DNA from: JBAZDC01 sp041654595
Lineage (GTDB): Bacteria > Pseudomonadota > Gammaproteobacteria > Burkholderiales > Burkholderiaceae_B
NCBI GenBank assembly: GCA_964551305.1
Contig: CAZKBT010000004.1
Coordinates: 1-64,000 of the forward strand
Direction of reading: 5' to 3'
Length of the DNA stretch: 64,000 nt
Below the pieces are notes generated by a model that saw nothing but the letters and a program-made list of their open reading frames with translations, had not been told where the DNA came from and ran no database searches. Of this stretch, positions 9,227 through 17,859 are shown in pieces. How positions within the stretch are numbered: the stretch's first letter is position 1; the number at the start of each line of letters is the position of its first letter. Made by a program: the position numbers and the translations under genes.

Positions 9227-9850
9227 ATGGAACTCAAGCTCCTGAACGACCAAGGTCAATCCTCGTCGACCGTTGCCGCCTCCGATGTGATTTTCGGTCG
9301 CGAATTCAATGAGGCGCTGGTGCACCAGATCGTCGTTGCCTTCCAGGCCAATGCCCGCAGCGGCAATCGCGCCCAGAAAGACCGCGCCGAAGTCAAGCAC
9401 AGCACGAAGAAGCCGTGGCGCCAAAAAGGCACCGGCCGCGCTCGCGCCGGCATGACGTCCTCGCCCATCTGGCGTGGGGGTGGTCGTGCTTTCCCGAATT
9501 CGCCGGAAGAAAATTTTTCGCAGAAGGTCAATAAGAAAATGTATCGCGCCGGTCTGCGCGCGATCTTTTCCCAGTTGGCTCGCGAAGACCGCATCGCCGT
9601 GGTGGACTCGTTTGCTCTGGACACGCCCAAGACCAAGTCGGCAGCCGTCAAGCTGAAAGACCTGGGAGTGGCCGATTCCGTCCTGATCATTACCGATTCG
9701 CTCGACGAAAACGTCTACCTCGCCACGCGCAACCTGCCTCATGTTGCCGTCGTCGAACCGCGTTATGCCGATCCGCTGTCGCTGGTCCACTACAAGAAAG
9801 TGTTGATCACCAAGCCGGCTATCGCTCAACTCGAGGAGTTGTTGGGATGA
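9227..9850 (+). CDS. rplD: 50S ribosomal protein L4
   Basis: L4 (207 residues) shows the basic extended loop that lines the peptide exit tunnel (KKPWRQKGTGRARAG, about residues 65-79) and the globular domain ending in ITKPAIAQLEELL. In E. coli L4 also represses its own operon by binding the leader RNA; whether that holds here is unknown, but a hairpin is present before rplC. The stop codon overlaps the rplW start in an ATGA. Confidence 0.97.
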   Translation: MELKLLNDQGQSSSTVAASDVIFGREFNEALVHQIVVAFQANARSGNRAQKDRAEVKHSTKKPWRQKGTGRARAGMTSSPIWRGGGRAFPNSPEENFSQKVNKKMYRAGLRAIFSQLAREDRIAVVDSFALDTPKTKSAAVKLKDLGVADSVLIITDSLDENVYLATRNLPHVAVVEPRYADPLSLVHYKKVLITKPAIAQLEELLG

Positions 9851-10143
9851 ACGCCGAACGCTTACTGCAAGTCATATTGGCTCCGATCGTGACTGAAAAA
9901 GCCACTTTCGTAGCCGAAAAAAATCAGCAAATCGCTTTCCGTGTCGCGCCTGACGCGACCAAGCCCGAAATCAAGGCGGCCATCGAACAATTGTTCAAGG
10001 TCGAGGTCGAGTCCGTGCAGGTTCTGAACCAAAAGGGCAAGGAAAAACGTTTTGGCCGTTTCATGGGTCGCCGCCGCAATGAGCGCAAAGCATACGTTTC
10101 GCTCAAGCCCGGTCAGGAACTCGACTTTACAGAGGTGAACTAA
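9847..10143 (+). CDS. rplW: 50S ribosomal protein L23
   Basis: L23 (98 residues) sits at the tunnel exit and docks trigger factor and SRP. The docking Glu (E18 in E. coli) is visible as Glu17 in APIVTEKAT. The C-terminal NERKAYVSLKPGQELDF matches the family. The ATG overlaps the rplD stop by 4 bases, so translation is probably coupled. rplB follows after a single base. Confidence 0.97.
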   Translation: MNAERLLQVILAPIVTEKATFVAEKNQQIAFRVAPDATKPEIKAAIEQLFKVEVESVQVLNQKGKEKRFGRFMGRRRNERKAYVSLKPGQELDFTEVN

Positions 10144-10144
10144 G

Positions 10145-10972
10145 ATGGCTCTCGTAAATGTCAAGCCGACTTCGCCGGCCCGCCGTGGAATGATCAAGGT
10201 CGTTACCCCTGATCTGCACAAAGGCGCACCGTACGCAAGTCTGCTGGAAAAGAAAAAACGTGGCTCGGGCCGTAACAACAACGGTCACATCACTGTCCGC
10301 CATCGCGGCGGCGGCCACAAGCAGCACTACCGTATCGTGGACTTCCGTCGCAACAAGGACGGCATTCCCGCGAAGGTGGAACGTCTGGAATACGACCCCA
10401 ACCGTACGGCGCACATTGCTTTGCTGTGCTACGCCGACGGCGAACGTCGCTATATCATCGCTCCGCGTGGTCTGGAAGTCGGCGCCACCCTGCTGTCCGG
10501 TGCTGAAGCGCCGATCCGCGCGGGCAATGCCTTGCCTATCCGTAGCATTCCCGTCGGTTCGACCATCCATTGCATCGAAATGCTGGCCGGCAAAGGCGCC
10601 CAATTGGCGCGCTCGGCAGGTGCTTCGGCGGTGCTGCTGGCTCGCGAAGGCGTGTACGCTCAAGTGCGTCTGCGCTCGGGCGAAGTCCGTCGCGTCCACA
10701 TCGATTGCCGCGCCACGATAGGCGAAGTCGGCAATGGTGAGCACAGCCTGCGCCAGATCGGCAAAGCCGGTGCCATGCGCTGGCGCGGTATTCGTCCTAC
10801 GGTTCGTGGCGTCGTCATGAACCCGGTCGATCACCCGCATGGTGGCGGCGAAGGCCGTACCGGCGAGGGCCGCGAGCCGGTAAGCCCGTGGGGTACGCCG
10901 ACCAAGGGATACAGAACCCGTCGTAACAAGCGCACGGACAACATGATTGTCTCGCGTCGCAAGCGCAAGTAA
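10145..10972 (+). CDS. rplB: 50S ribosomal protein L2
   Basis: L2 (275 residues, the normal length) supports subunit joining and the peptidyl transferase centre. The C-terminal hallmark VVMNPVDHPHGGGEGRT carries the conserved His of the family, followed by the basic tail (TRRNKRTDNMIVSRRKRK). An OB-like and an SH3-like domain precede it. It begins 1 base after rplW ends. Confidence 0.97.
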   Translation: MALVNVKPTSPARRGMIKVVTPDLHKGAPYASLLEKKKRGSGRNNNGHITVRHRGGGHKQHYRIVDFRRNKDGIPAKVERLEYDPNRTAHIALLCYADGERRYIIAPRGLEVGATLLSGAEAPIRAGNALPIRSIPVGSTIHCIEMLAGKGAQLARSAGASAVLLAREGVYAQVRLRSGEVRRVHIDCRATIGEVGNGEHSLRQIGKAGAMRWRGIRPTVRGVVMNPVDHPHGGGEGRTGEGREPVSPWGTPTKGYRTRRNKRTDNMIVSRRKRK

Positions 10973-10984
10973 GGGGCGAAGACT

Positions 10985-11260
10985 ATGTCACGTTCGATCA
11001 AGAAAGGCCCGTTCGTCGATGCGCATCTGCTTAAGAAAGTGGATGCCGCCGTCGAAGGCAAAGAGAAGAAGCCGATCAAAACCTGGTCGCGCCGTTCTAC
11101 CATCCTGCCCGAATTCATCGGGTTGACGATTGCTGTGCACAATGGCCGTCAGCATGTTCCCGTTTACATCAACGAGAACATGGTCGGTCACAAGCTCGGC
11201 GAGTTCGCATTGACCCGTACGTTCAAGGGCCATGCTGCGGACAAGAAGTCCAAGAGGTAA
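10985..11260 (+). CDS. rpsS: 30S ribosomal protein S19
   Basis: S19 (91 residues) sits on the 30S head with S13. It shows MSRSIKKGPFVD at the N-terminus and the conserved HNGRQHVPVYINENMVGHKLGEF block. The C-terminal basic tail (KGHAADKKSKR) is typical. Its stop is followed directly by the rplV start region, whose ribosome-binding site overlaps the end of this gene. Confidence 0.97.
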   Translation: MSRSIKKGPFVDAHLLKKVDAAVEGKEKKPIKTWSRRSTILPEFIGLTIAVHNGRQHVPVYINENMVGHKLGEFALTRTFKGHAADKKSKR

Positions 11261-11263
11261 GTG

Positions 11264-11593
11264 ATGGAAACTACTGCAATTATCCGTGGCGTCCATATTT
11301 CAGCCCAGAAGACGCGCCTTGTGGCGGATTTGATCCGCGGCAAAAGCGTGGCCCAGGCTCTGAATATCCTGACGTTCACACCCAAGAAGGCCGCCGGCAT
11401 CCTGAAGAAAGCGCTTGAATCCGCTATCGCCAATGCCGAGCACAACGACGGCGCCGATATCGACGAGCTGAAGGTCACGACGATTTATGTCGACAAGGCT
11501 CAATCGCTGAAGCGCTTTTCCGCTCGTGCAAAAGGCCGCGGTAACCGTATCGAGAAGCAGACTTGCCACATCGTGGTCAAAGTCGGCGCTTAA
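11264..11593 (+). CDS. rplV: 50S ribosomal protein L22
   Basis: L22 (109 residues) contributes its beta-hairpin to the exit tunnel; the hairpin tip is readable as LKRFSARAKGRGNRI, the region where macrolide-resistance changes occur in other bacteria. The ATG at 11264 is chosen over an adjoining GTG at 11261 because AGAGGT lies at proper spacing before it. rpsC follows after 9 bases. Confidence 0.96.
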   Translation: METTAIIRGVHISAQKTRLVADLIRGKSVAQALNILTFTPKKAAGILKKALESAIANAEHNDGADIDELKVTTIYVDKAQSLKRFSARAKGRGNRIEKQTCHIVVKVGA

Positions 11594-11602
11594 GGAGTCG
11601 CA

Positions 11603-12412
11603 ATGGGACAGAAAATACACCCGATTGGGTTCCGCCTCGCCGTTACCCGCAACTGGACTTCGCGCTGGTACGCCGGCGACAAAGAGTTCGGTGGCATGCT
11701 GGCCGAAGATATCCGCGTTCGCGAGTATCTGAAGAAAAAACTGAAGAACGCTTCAGTGGGCCGCGTGGTTATCGAGCGCCCCGCCAAGAATGCTCGCATC
11801 ACCGTGTACTCGGCTCGTCCGGGCGTGGTGATCGGCAAGCGCGGTGAGGACATCGAAAGCTTGAAGGCGGATCTGCAACGCTTGATGGGCGTGCCCGTGC
11901 ACGTCAACATCGAGGAAATCCGCAAGCCGGAAACCGATGCTCAATTGATCGCCGATTCGATTGCCCAGCAATTGGAAAAGCGCATCATGTTTCGCCGTGC
12001 CATGAAACGCGCCATGCAGAACGCCATGCGTCTGGGCGCACAAGGCATCAAGATCATGAGCGGCGGCCGTTTGAACGGCGCTGAGATAGCGCGTAACGAG
12101 TGGTATCGCGAAGGCCGCGTGCCCCTGCACACCTTGCGCGCCAACATCGATTACGGCACGTCCGAAGCCCATACGACATACGGCATTATCGGCATCAAGG
12201 TCTGGGTCTACAAGGGCGACATGCTGCCTAACGGTGAAATGCCTCCCGAGACGGCCGCGCCTCGCGATGAAGAGCGCCGTCCGCGTCGCGCGCCTCGCGG
12301 CGAGCGTCCCGATGGCCGTCGCCCCGGCGGCGCGCCTGGTGGACGGGGCCGTGGTGGCTCTCGCAAGCCTGATGCTGCCGGCGCCGCGCAAGCCGCGCCA
12401 GAAGGAGAATAA
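11603..12412 (+). CDS. rpsC: 30S ribosomal protein S3 with an Arg/Gly/Pro-rich C-terminal extension
   Basis: S3 (269 residues) helps form the mRNA entry channel. The KH domain shows VVIGKRGEDIESLKADL and the C-terminal domain shows MSGRLNGAEIARNEWYREGRVPLHTLRA-type sequence, split here only for brevity. After about residue 212 comes a low-complexity tail rich in Arg, Gly, Pro and Ala (RRAPRGERPDGRRPGG). E. coli S3 has 233 residues, so the tail is about 35 residues longer. Comparable tails occur in other betaproteobacteria; its role is unknown. Confidence 0.96.
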   Translation: MGQKIHPIGFRLAVTRNWTSRWYAGDKEFGGMLAEDIRVREYLKKKLKNASVGRVVIERPAKNARITVYSARPGVVIGKRGEDIESLKADLQRLMGVPVHVNIEEIRKPETDAQLIADSIAQQLEKRIMFRRAMKRAMQNAMRLGAQGIKIMSGGRLNGAEIARNEWYREGRVPLHTLRANIDYGTSEAHTTYGIIGIKVWVYKGDMLPNGEMPPETAAPRDEERRPRRAPRGERPDGRRPGGAPGGRGRGGSRKPDAAGAAQAAPEGE

Positions 12413-12414
12413 AC

Positions 12415-12831
12415 ATGCTGCAACCGTCACGCAGAAAGTACCGTAAAGAGCACAAGGGCCGTAACACCGGCCTGGCTACTCGCGGCGCACAAGTGTCGTT
12501 CGGCGAGTTCGGTTTGAAGGCAACGGGCCGTGGTCGCTTGACCGCCCGTCAAATCGAATCGGCCCGTCGCGCGATCAACCGTCACATCAAACGTGGTGGC
12601 CGTATTTGGATCCGCATTTTCCCCGACAAGCCCATCTCGCAGAAGCCTGCTGAAGTCCGGATGGGTAACGGTAAGGGTAATCCGGAATTCTGGGTCGCTG
12701 AAATTCAACCCGGCAAAGTGCTGTACGAAATGGAAGGCGTCAACGAAGAAGTTGCGCGCGAAGCATTCCGTCTGGCCGCCGCCAAGCTGCCTATTTCGAC
12801 GACATTCGTGTCTCGTCACATTGGTGCCTAA
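12415..12831 (+). CDS. rplP: 50S ribosomal protein L16
   Basis: L16 (138 residues) binds near the A-site tRNA elbow. MLQPSRRKYRKEHKGRN and the segment RIFPDKPISQKPAEVRMGNGKG are unmistakable. It begins 2 bases after the S3 stop, with the ribosome-binding site (AGGAG) inside the S3 tail codons. rpmC follows after 9 bases. Confidence 0.97.
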   Translation: MLQPSRRKYRKEHKGRNTGLATRGAQVSFGEFGLKATGRGRLTARQIESARRAINRHIKRGGRIWIRIFPDKPISQKPAEVRMGNGKGNPEFWVAEIQPGKVLYEMEGVNEEVAREAFRLAAAKLPISTTFVSRHIGA

Positions 12832-12840
12832 GGAGATCCT

Positions 12841-13032
12841 ATGAAAGCCAGCGAACTCCGTTCCAAAGATGCCACCGAGCTTCAAAAAGAGCTCGAGAGC
12901 TTGTTGAAGGCGCAATTCAATCTGCGTATGCAGCGCGCCACTCAACAGCTTTCCAACACCAGTCAGCTTGGCAAGGTTCGCCGCGACATCGCGCGCGTCC
13001 GCACCATTCAGACTGAGAACGCAGGGAAGTAA
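12841..13032 (+). CDS. rpmC: 50S ribosomal protein L29
   Basis: L29 (63 residues) is a two-helix protein beside L23 at the tunnel exit. MKASELRSKDATELQKELESL and the family motif LRMQRATQQLSNTSQLGKVRRDIARV are readable (given in parts). It ends 1 base before rpsQ. Confidence 0.96.
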   Translation: MKASELRSKDATELQKELESLLKAQFNLRMQRATQQLSNTSQLGKVRRDIARVRTIQTENAGK

Positions 13033-13033
13033 T

Positions 13034-13315
13034 ATGAGCGAAACTCAAAACACCCAGCCCGTAAAGCGCCAACGTTTGCTCGTTGGCCGCGTTGTGAGCA
13101 ACAAGATGGATAAGACTGTCGTGGTCCGCGTCGAACGCCGCGTCAAGCATCCTGTTCTTGGAAAAATCGTTATTCGCTCTGCCAAGTACAAAGCGCATGA
13201 CGAAGCTAATCAGTACAACGAAGGTGACGCGGTTGAAATCGCGGAAGGTCGTCCGATCAGCCGCAGCAAATCGTGGACCGTCGTTCGTCTGATCGAAGCG
13301 GCTCGCACGCTCTGA
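13034..13315 (+). CDS. rpsQ: 30S ribosomal protein S17
   Basis: S17 (93 residues) is an OB-fold primary 16S rRNA binder. The core GRVVSNKMDKTVVVRVERR and HPVLGKIVIRSAKYKAHDE is clear, preceded by a short extra N-terminus (SETQNTQPVKRQR). It is the last ribosomal gene before the 12.9-kb interruption; rplN, the normal next gene, only appears at 26221. A strong terminator follows 46 bases later. Confidence 0.97.
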   Translation: MSETQNTQPVKRQRLLVGRVVSNKMDKTVVVRVERRVKHPVLGKIVIRSAKYKAHDEANQYNEGDAVEIAEGRPISRSKSWTVVRLIEAARTL

Positions 13316-13325
13316 TTGCGATAAG

Positions 13326-13391
13326 CCGGATGCTGGTCATCCGGTTGCATCCAATCCGGTCATGCTCCTGGTTTCCAGGGGCATTTTTTTT
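13326..13391 (+). terminator. Intrinsic terminator closing the rplC-rpsQ operon
   Basis: Two hairpins follow rpsQ. The first is CCGGATG/CATCCGG with a 5-base loop (13326-13344). The second, ATGCTCCTGG/CCAGGGGCAT (13362-13384, one G-T pair), runs straight into eight Ts, a classical rho-independent terminator. It shows the first half of the cluster is a separate transcription unit. Confidence 0.9.
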
Positions 13392-13539
13392 GCGGCCGGT
13401 TCTTGTCAAGGCCTGCTGCTTCCCGGCGCCACCGCCGGTGGCGTGGCAGGATAGGGCATCACGGGTACCGGAAGTGGCCGATGCGGCGAAATTCCATCAC
13501 AATAGATGTATGAAACGTTCTTGAGGATGGTGCTCCATC

Positions 13540-14787
13540 ATGCATGTATGCGTTATCGGGGCCGGAGTGATCGGGGTCGCAACGGCACGCCAGCTTGAAC
13601 GGGAAGGCTATACGGTTACGTTGATCGACGAATACGACAAGCCGGCGCGGGCCTCCAGCTTCGCCAACGGAGGTCAGCTCAGCTATAGCTACGTGGCGCC
13701 CTTGGCGGGTCCGGGCGTGCTGCCCAGCGTGCCCTTATGGCTATGGCGCAAGGATTCCCCGCTGCGCTTTCAGCCGCGCTGGGACCTCGATCAATGGCGC
13801 TGGTTGGCCGAATTCGTACTGGCTTGCCGGGGCTCGGCGTCGGATGCGACGACGAGCCAGATGCTGGCCTTGTCCTACCTGAGTCGCTCCGTCATGCATG
13901 ATTTCCTGGCGCAGTCTCCGGTCGATTTTGCCTGGCGCAAGACCGGTAAGCTGATCCTCTATAGGGATTCCAAGCTGCTGGGCAAAGCCGCGCGTCTGGT
14001 CGAGTATCAGGCCCGGCATGGTTCTGATCAACGCGTGCTGTCCGCTGCCGACGTGCTGGCTCTGGAGCCGTCGATCGGCGCCCTGGACGGTGTCATGGCG
14101 GGGGCCATTTATACGCCCAGCGAAGAAACGGGCGATTGCCGGTTGTTTGCAGAAGCTCTGTTCGATCAATTGCAGCGTTGCGAATCGGTGACCTGCAGGA
14201 TGAATACGGCCGTTCGCGGCTTGCGTAGGGACCGGGACCGGGTCGTGGCCGCGGAAACCGACCAGGGCGAGATCGAGGCCGATGCGTTCGTGGTGGCCGG
14301 CGGCATGGGAAGCCGGGCATTATTGAGCTCGACCGGGTACAAGCCCGCCATTTACGGGTTGAAGGGATATAGCCTGAGCGTGCCCATGGCCGATCAGGAC
14401 GGCAAGGCCTTGCAGATCAGCGTGACCGATTACGAGCGGCGAATCGTCTATGCGCCGCTTGGGAACGTGCTGCGTATCGCGGCGATGGTGGATATCGGCG
14501 GGCGGGGCAATGACGTCGATCCATCAAGAATCGCCCAGCTCAAAGGACAGGTTCGCGAGATCTTTCCGGCGCTGGCGCTGGACGAGGCCTTGGAATGGGC
14601 CGGTTTGCGTCCGTCCACGCCCGGCGGCAAGCCCGTCATCGGGCGCAGCCCCACCGTATCCAATCTGTGGCTGAACATTGGCCATGGCGCCTTGGGCTTT
14701 ACATTGGCGATGGGCAGCGCGGCATTGTTGAGCGCTCAATTGGGTGGGCGCCCGCCGCCCATCGATCCCTCACCCTTCGTCCCTTAG
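13540..14787 (+). CDS. dadA: D-amino acid dehydrogenase (FAD-dependent, DadA-like)
   Basis: A 415-residue oxidoreductase with the N-terminal FAD-binding motif VCVIGAGVIGVATARQL (residues 3-19), the DadA signature SSFANGGQLSYSYVAPLAGPG and a C-terminal GGKPVIGRSP...NIGHGALGFTLAMGSA block. DadA oxidises D-amino acids such as D-alanine to keto acids and passes electrons to the respiratory chain at the membrane. No alanine racemase (dadX) is adjacent. Its end overlaps the end of the convergent fadD by 18 bp, so there is no room for a terminator between them. A preceding GC-rich dyad at 13427-13443 has no T-run. Confidence 0.9.
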   Translation: MHVCVIGAGVIGVATARQLEREGYTVTLIDEYDKPARASSFANGGQLSYSYVAPLAGPGVLPSVPLWLWRKDSPLRFQPRWDLDQWRWLAEFVLACRGSASDATTSQMLALSYLSRSVMHDFLAQSPVDFAWRKTGKLILYRDSKLLGKAARLVEYQARHGSDQRVLSAADVLALEPSIGALDGVMAGAIYTPSEETGDCRLFAEALFDQLQRCESVTCRMNTAVRGLRRDRDRVVAAETDQGEIEADAFVVAGGMGSRALLSSTGYKPAIYGLKGYSLSVPMADQDGKALQISVTDYERRIVYAPLGNVLRIAAMVDIGGRGNDVDPSRIAQLKGQVREIFPALALDEALEWAGLRPSTPGGKPVIGRSPTVSNLWLNIGHGALGFTLAMGSAALLSAQLGGRPPPIDPSPFVP

Positions 14788-16437
14788 CTTGCGCCGCAAG
14801 ACTTTTCCGATGTTGCTGCGGGGCAGGTCTTGGCGGAACTCGACGTGCTTGGGAGTTTTGTAGCCCGTCAGCTTGGTGCGGCAGTGTTTGATCAGCTCTT
14901 CTTCGGTCAGCCTGTCGTTCTTGCGTATGACGAACAGCTTGACGACTTCGCCCGATTTTTCATCGGGCACGCCAACCGCGGCGACGTCCTTCACGTCGGG
15001 ATGCTCCATCGCGACGGCCTCGACTTCGTTGGGGTAGACGTTGAAGCCCGACACCAGGATCATGTCCTTTTTCCGGTCCATGAGGTACAGATAGCCTTGC
15101 TCATCGACATAGCCGATGTCGCCCGTACGCAGAAAACCGTTTTTATCGAAGGCCTTGGCTGTTTCTTCGGGTGCATTCCAGTAGCCTGGTGTCACCTGCG
15201 GCCCGCGCACGCAGATCTCTCCGGTTTCGCCCTGAGGGAGGTCTTCGTTGCTTTCGTTGCGTACGGATATTTCGGTGGAGGGCACCGGCAGGCCGATGGA
15301 GCCGGTGAACTCGCGATTCTCGAAAGGATTGATGGTGACGGCGGGCGACGTTTCCGTCAATCCGTAGGCCTGGGCGATGGGGACGCCGGTGAGGTCCAAC
15401 CAGCGTTGGGCGATGATCTCCTGGACCGCCATCCCGCCGCCCAGCGTGATTCGCAAGGATGAAAAATCCAGCTTGGCGAAATTCGGATCATTGAGCAGCG
15501 CATTAAAGAGCGTGTTCACCCCCGTGATGGCGGTGAAGGGCACTGTGCGCAGATTCTTTATGTAGTCAGGGATGTCGCGCGCGTTGATGATGAGCAGGTT
15601 TTTCGCGCCCAGCTTCAGAAAGGTCAGGCAGTTGGCCGTGAGCGCAAAGATATGATAGAGCGGCAACGCGGTGACAATGCATTCATTCTCGGACATGTGG
15701 GGTTTGACCCACGCGTAAGCCTGGCACAGGTTGGAGACCATGTTCCCGTGGGTAAGCATGGCGCCCTTGGCCACGCCGGTGGTTCCGCCGGTGTATTGCA
15801 GTAGCGCCAGGTCCTCGTGAGCCAGGATGGGGCGGGTGTAGCCGGCGTTTGCACCGTCTTTCAATGCCTGCTTGAGGCTGATCGCATGGGGAAGGTCCCA
15901 GCTTGGCACCAGTTTCTTTACGTGGCGTACGACCAGATTGGTCGCCAGGCCTTTCAGGCCGCCAAGCATGTCGCCGACGCCGGTCACCACGATGCGTTGC
16001 ATGGCCTTGAGGTTGGGCAAGGCCTTTTGCAGAGTATGGGCGAAGTTTTCGGCGATGACGATGGTTTCCGCGCCGGCATCGGCGAGCTGATGCTCCAGCT
16101 CGTTGGGGGTATAGAGGGGATTGGTATTGACGACGACGGCTCCGGCGCGCAGCGCGCCGATCAGGCAGACGGGGTACTGCAGGATATTGGGCATCATGAG
16201 CGCCACGCGATCGCCTTTCTTGACGCCCGTGGATTGCAGCCATGCGGCGAAATGGCGCGATTGCTTGTCCAGTTCGGCGTAGCTCATGGTGACGCCCATG
16301 CTGATATACGCGGTTCTGCTCGTGTGCGCGGCGCAGCTTTCTTCGATGATCGCTACTAGCGAGTCGTAAGCGGCCGCTTCTTCCGTGATATCGGCGGGTA
16401 CCCCGGGTGGATAACTCTTTAGCCAGATGGCTTGCAT
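14770..16437 (-). CDS. fadD: Long-chain fatty acid-CoA ligase
   Basis: A 555-residue adenylate-forming enzyme that activates fatty acids to acyl-CoA. The AMP-binding signature YTGGTTGVAKGAMLTHGN, the A5-type YGLTETSP, the hinge segment YLMDRKKDMILVSGFNVYPNE and the C-terminal catalytic lysine region SNIGKVLRRKLRDE are all present. The start has GGGAGA 7-8 bases upstream. It lies 114 bp after fadL, the widest gap in this fatty acid cluster, with a hairpin (CGCCCTGA/TCAGGGCG, 16498-16527) in between but no T-run, so cotranscription is likely but not certain. The 3' end overlaps dadA by 18 bp. Confidence 0.93.
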   Translation of the reverse strand: MQAIWLKSYPPGVPADITEEAAAYDSLVAIIEESCAAHTSRTAYISMGVTMSYAELDKQSRHFAAWLQSTGVKKGDRVALMMPNILQYPVCLIGALRAGAVVVNTNPLYTPNELEHQLADAGAETIVIAENFAHTLQKALPNLKAMQRIVVTGVGDMLGGLKGLATNLVVRHVKKLVPSWDLPHAISLKQALKDGANAGYTRPILAHEDLALLQYTGGTTGVAKGAMLTHGNMVSNLCQAYAWVKPHMSENECIVTALPLYHIFALTANCLTFLKLGAKNLLIINARDIPDYIKNLRTVPFTAITGVNTLFNALLNDPNFAKLDFSSLRITLGGGMAVQEIIAQRWLDLTGVPIAQAYGLTETSPAVTINPFENREFTGSIGLPVPSTEISVRNESNEDLPQGETGEICVRGPQVTPGYWNAPEETAKAFDKNGFLRTGDIGYVDEQGYLYLMDRKKDMILVSGFNVYPNEVEAVAMEHPDVKDVAAVGVPDEKSGEVVKLFVIRKNDRLTEEELIKHCRTKLTGYKTPKHVEFRQDLPRSNIGKVLRRKLRDEG

Positions 16438-16551
16438 GGCTTGTCTCCCTGTTGTTGTGATGGCTGCGCCAGGACAGGCTCTATTGTGAATGGGTTCCGC
16501 CCTGAAAGTAAACTACCCCTCAGGGCGCAGGCAAGCCATGCCTGTCGTGCG

Positions 16552-17859
16552 CTAGAAGCGATACGACACCTGGACGCCCAGGATATTCGCGTTCGATCGA
16601 TAGTCGCCCCGGACGGTCCCCTTCTTCGCGGGTTCCGTATCATTGTCTATCGTCGTGCTCTTGACGAAGAGATGGGCGTAGCCGATGTCTATCGTCGTAT
16701 TCCTGGACGGGCTGTACTGGGCGCCGATGGATAGCCAATAGCGGTCATTGTCGGGCAGCGAGGTGGGCCGATAGGTGGCATTGCGCACCGGAGACTGGTC
16801 ATACGCGACACCGCCCTTGAACGTCCATTGTTCGTTGTACTTGTAGTTGGCGCCCAGGGCGACCCGCCACGTGTCGCGAAATTTCAGCTCCAGCGAATCG
16901 TTGAGCGCCGGATTGCCGTTGTCGATATCCAGTGCCGGAATGCTGCTCCACCCCGTCCAGGACACGTCGGCGAGCAGTTGCCATTGGTCGTTCAGATTAT
17001 GAACCAGGCTCAGGATCGCCATGTCGGGAAGCTTGACGGTGGCTTTGGCGTCGACGCTGGCCGGCAGGATCGAGGCCGCGGGGGCGGGGATGCCGGACAA
17101 GCTGGTCGTGCCGTCGGCCTTGATCTTGGTGGTGGAACGATAGGAAAGGCCTACCCTGGTGTCGTCCGTGGCTTGATAGATCATGCCGATATTCCAGCCC
17201 CAGCCATCGCCGCTCATCTTGACTTTGGCGCCTACGTCACCCAGGTACATGGGACCGGGCACGACGGGCGGGCCGAGCAGCACGGCGGAATCCCGCCGGT
17301 AATCGGCTTTCAGGTGCATCCAGTTCACGCCCGCGCCCAGGGACAAGCGGTCATTGACCTTGAAGGCGATGGATGGGTTGATGTTGACGCTTTCGATACT
17401 GAATTTTTTCGAGTGATAACGTCCTATCCAGTCGTCATCGTATTCGGTTTTCAAGCCGAAGGGGGCGCCGACGCCCAGGCCTGCAAACCATTGCGGGCTG
17501 AGCTGCCAGCTGATGTAGGCATTGGGCACGGCGCCGATGGAACCCGCGTCGCCGCCGGAGTTCGACCCGACTGCGGGACCGATCGGTCCGCCCGGACCCG
17601 TGCTGCCGCCATCGGAGAATCGGAACGAGGGTTTGATGGCGGATACGCCCGCCGATACGTTGACGCCGGGAAGGTAGGTCATGCCGGCCGGATTGAAGAA
17701 GATGGTGCTGGCGTTGTCCGCGATGGCGGCCGATCCGGCATAGGCGTTGCCGATTCCGCTGGCATTCTGTTCCAGCAGATGAAAGCCCGCGGCATGCGCG
17801 CCGCCGGCGCACAGGCCCATGATCGTTGCAGAGAGAGTGCGTAGAGACGCGATTTTCAT
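16552..17859 (-). CDS. fadL: FadL-family outer-membrane fatty acid transporter
   Basis: A 435-residue outer-membrane beta-barrel with a signal peptide (cleavage near GAHAA, residue about 24). The FadL N-terminus FHLLEQNASGIGNAYAGSAA and the NPA-type FFNPAGMTYLPG hatch motif are readable, and the protein ends in Phe as barrel proteins do. It imports long-chain fatty acids or other hydrophobic compounds. The ATG overlaps the stop of the fadB-like gene (ATGA) and has GGAGG 6-7 bases upstream, so translation is coupled. Its place inside a beta-oxidation operon supports fatty acid uptake. Confidence 0.93.
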   Translation of the reverse strand: MKIASLRTLSATIMGLCAGGAHAAGFHLLEQNASGIGNAYAGSAAIADNASTIFFNPAGMTYLPGVNVSAGVSAIKPSFRFSDGGSTGPGGPIGPAVGSNSGGDAGSIGAVPNAYISWQLSPQWFAGLGVGAPFGLKTEYDDDWIGRYHSKKFSIESVNINPSIAFKVNDRLSLGAGVNWMHLKADYRRDSAVLLGPPVVPGPMYLGDVGAKVKMSGDGWGWNIGMIYQATDDTRVGLSYRSTTKIKADGTTSLSGIPAPAASILPASVDAKATVKLPDMAILSLVHNLNDQWQLLADVSWTGWSSIPALDIDNGNPALNDSLELKFRDTWRVALGANYKYNEQWTFKGGVAYDQSPVRNATYRPTSLPDNDRYWLSIGAQYSPSRNTTIDIGYAHLFVKSTTIDNDTEPAKKGTVRGDYRSNANILGVQVSYRF

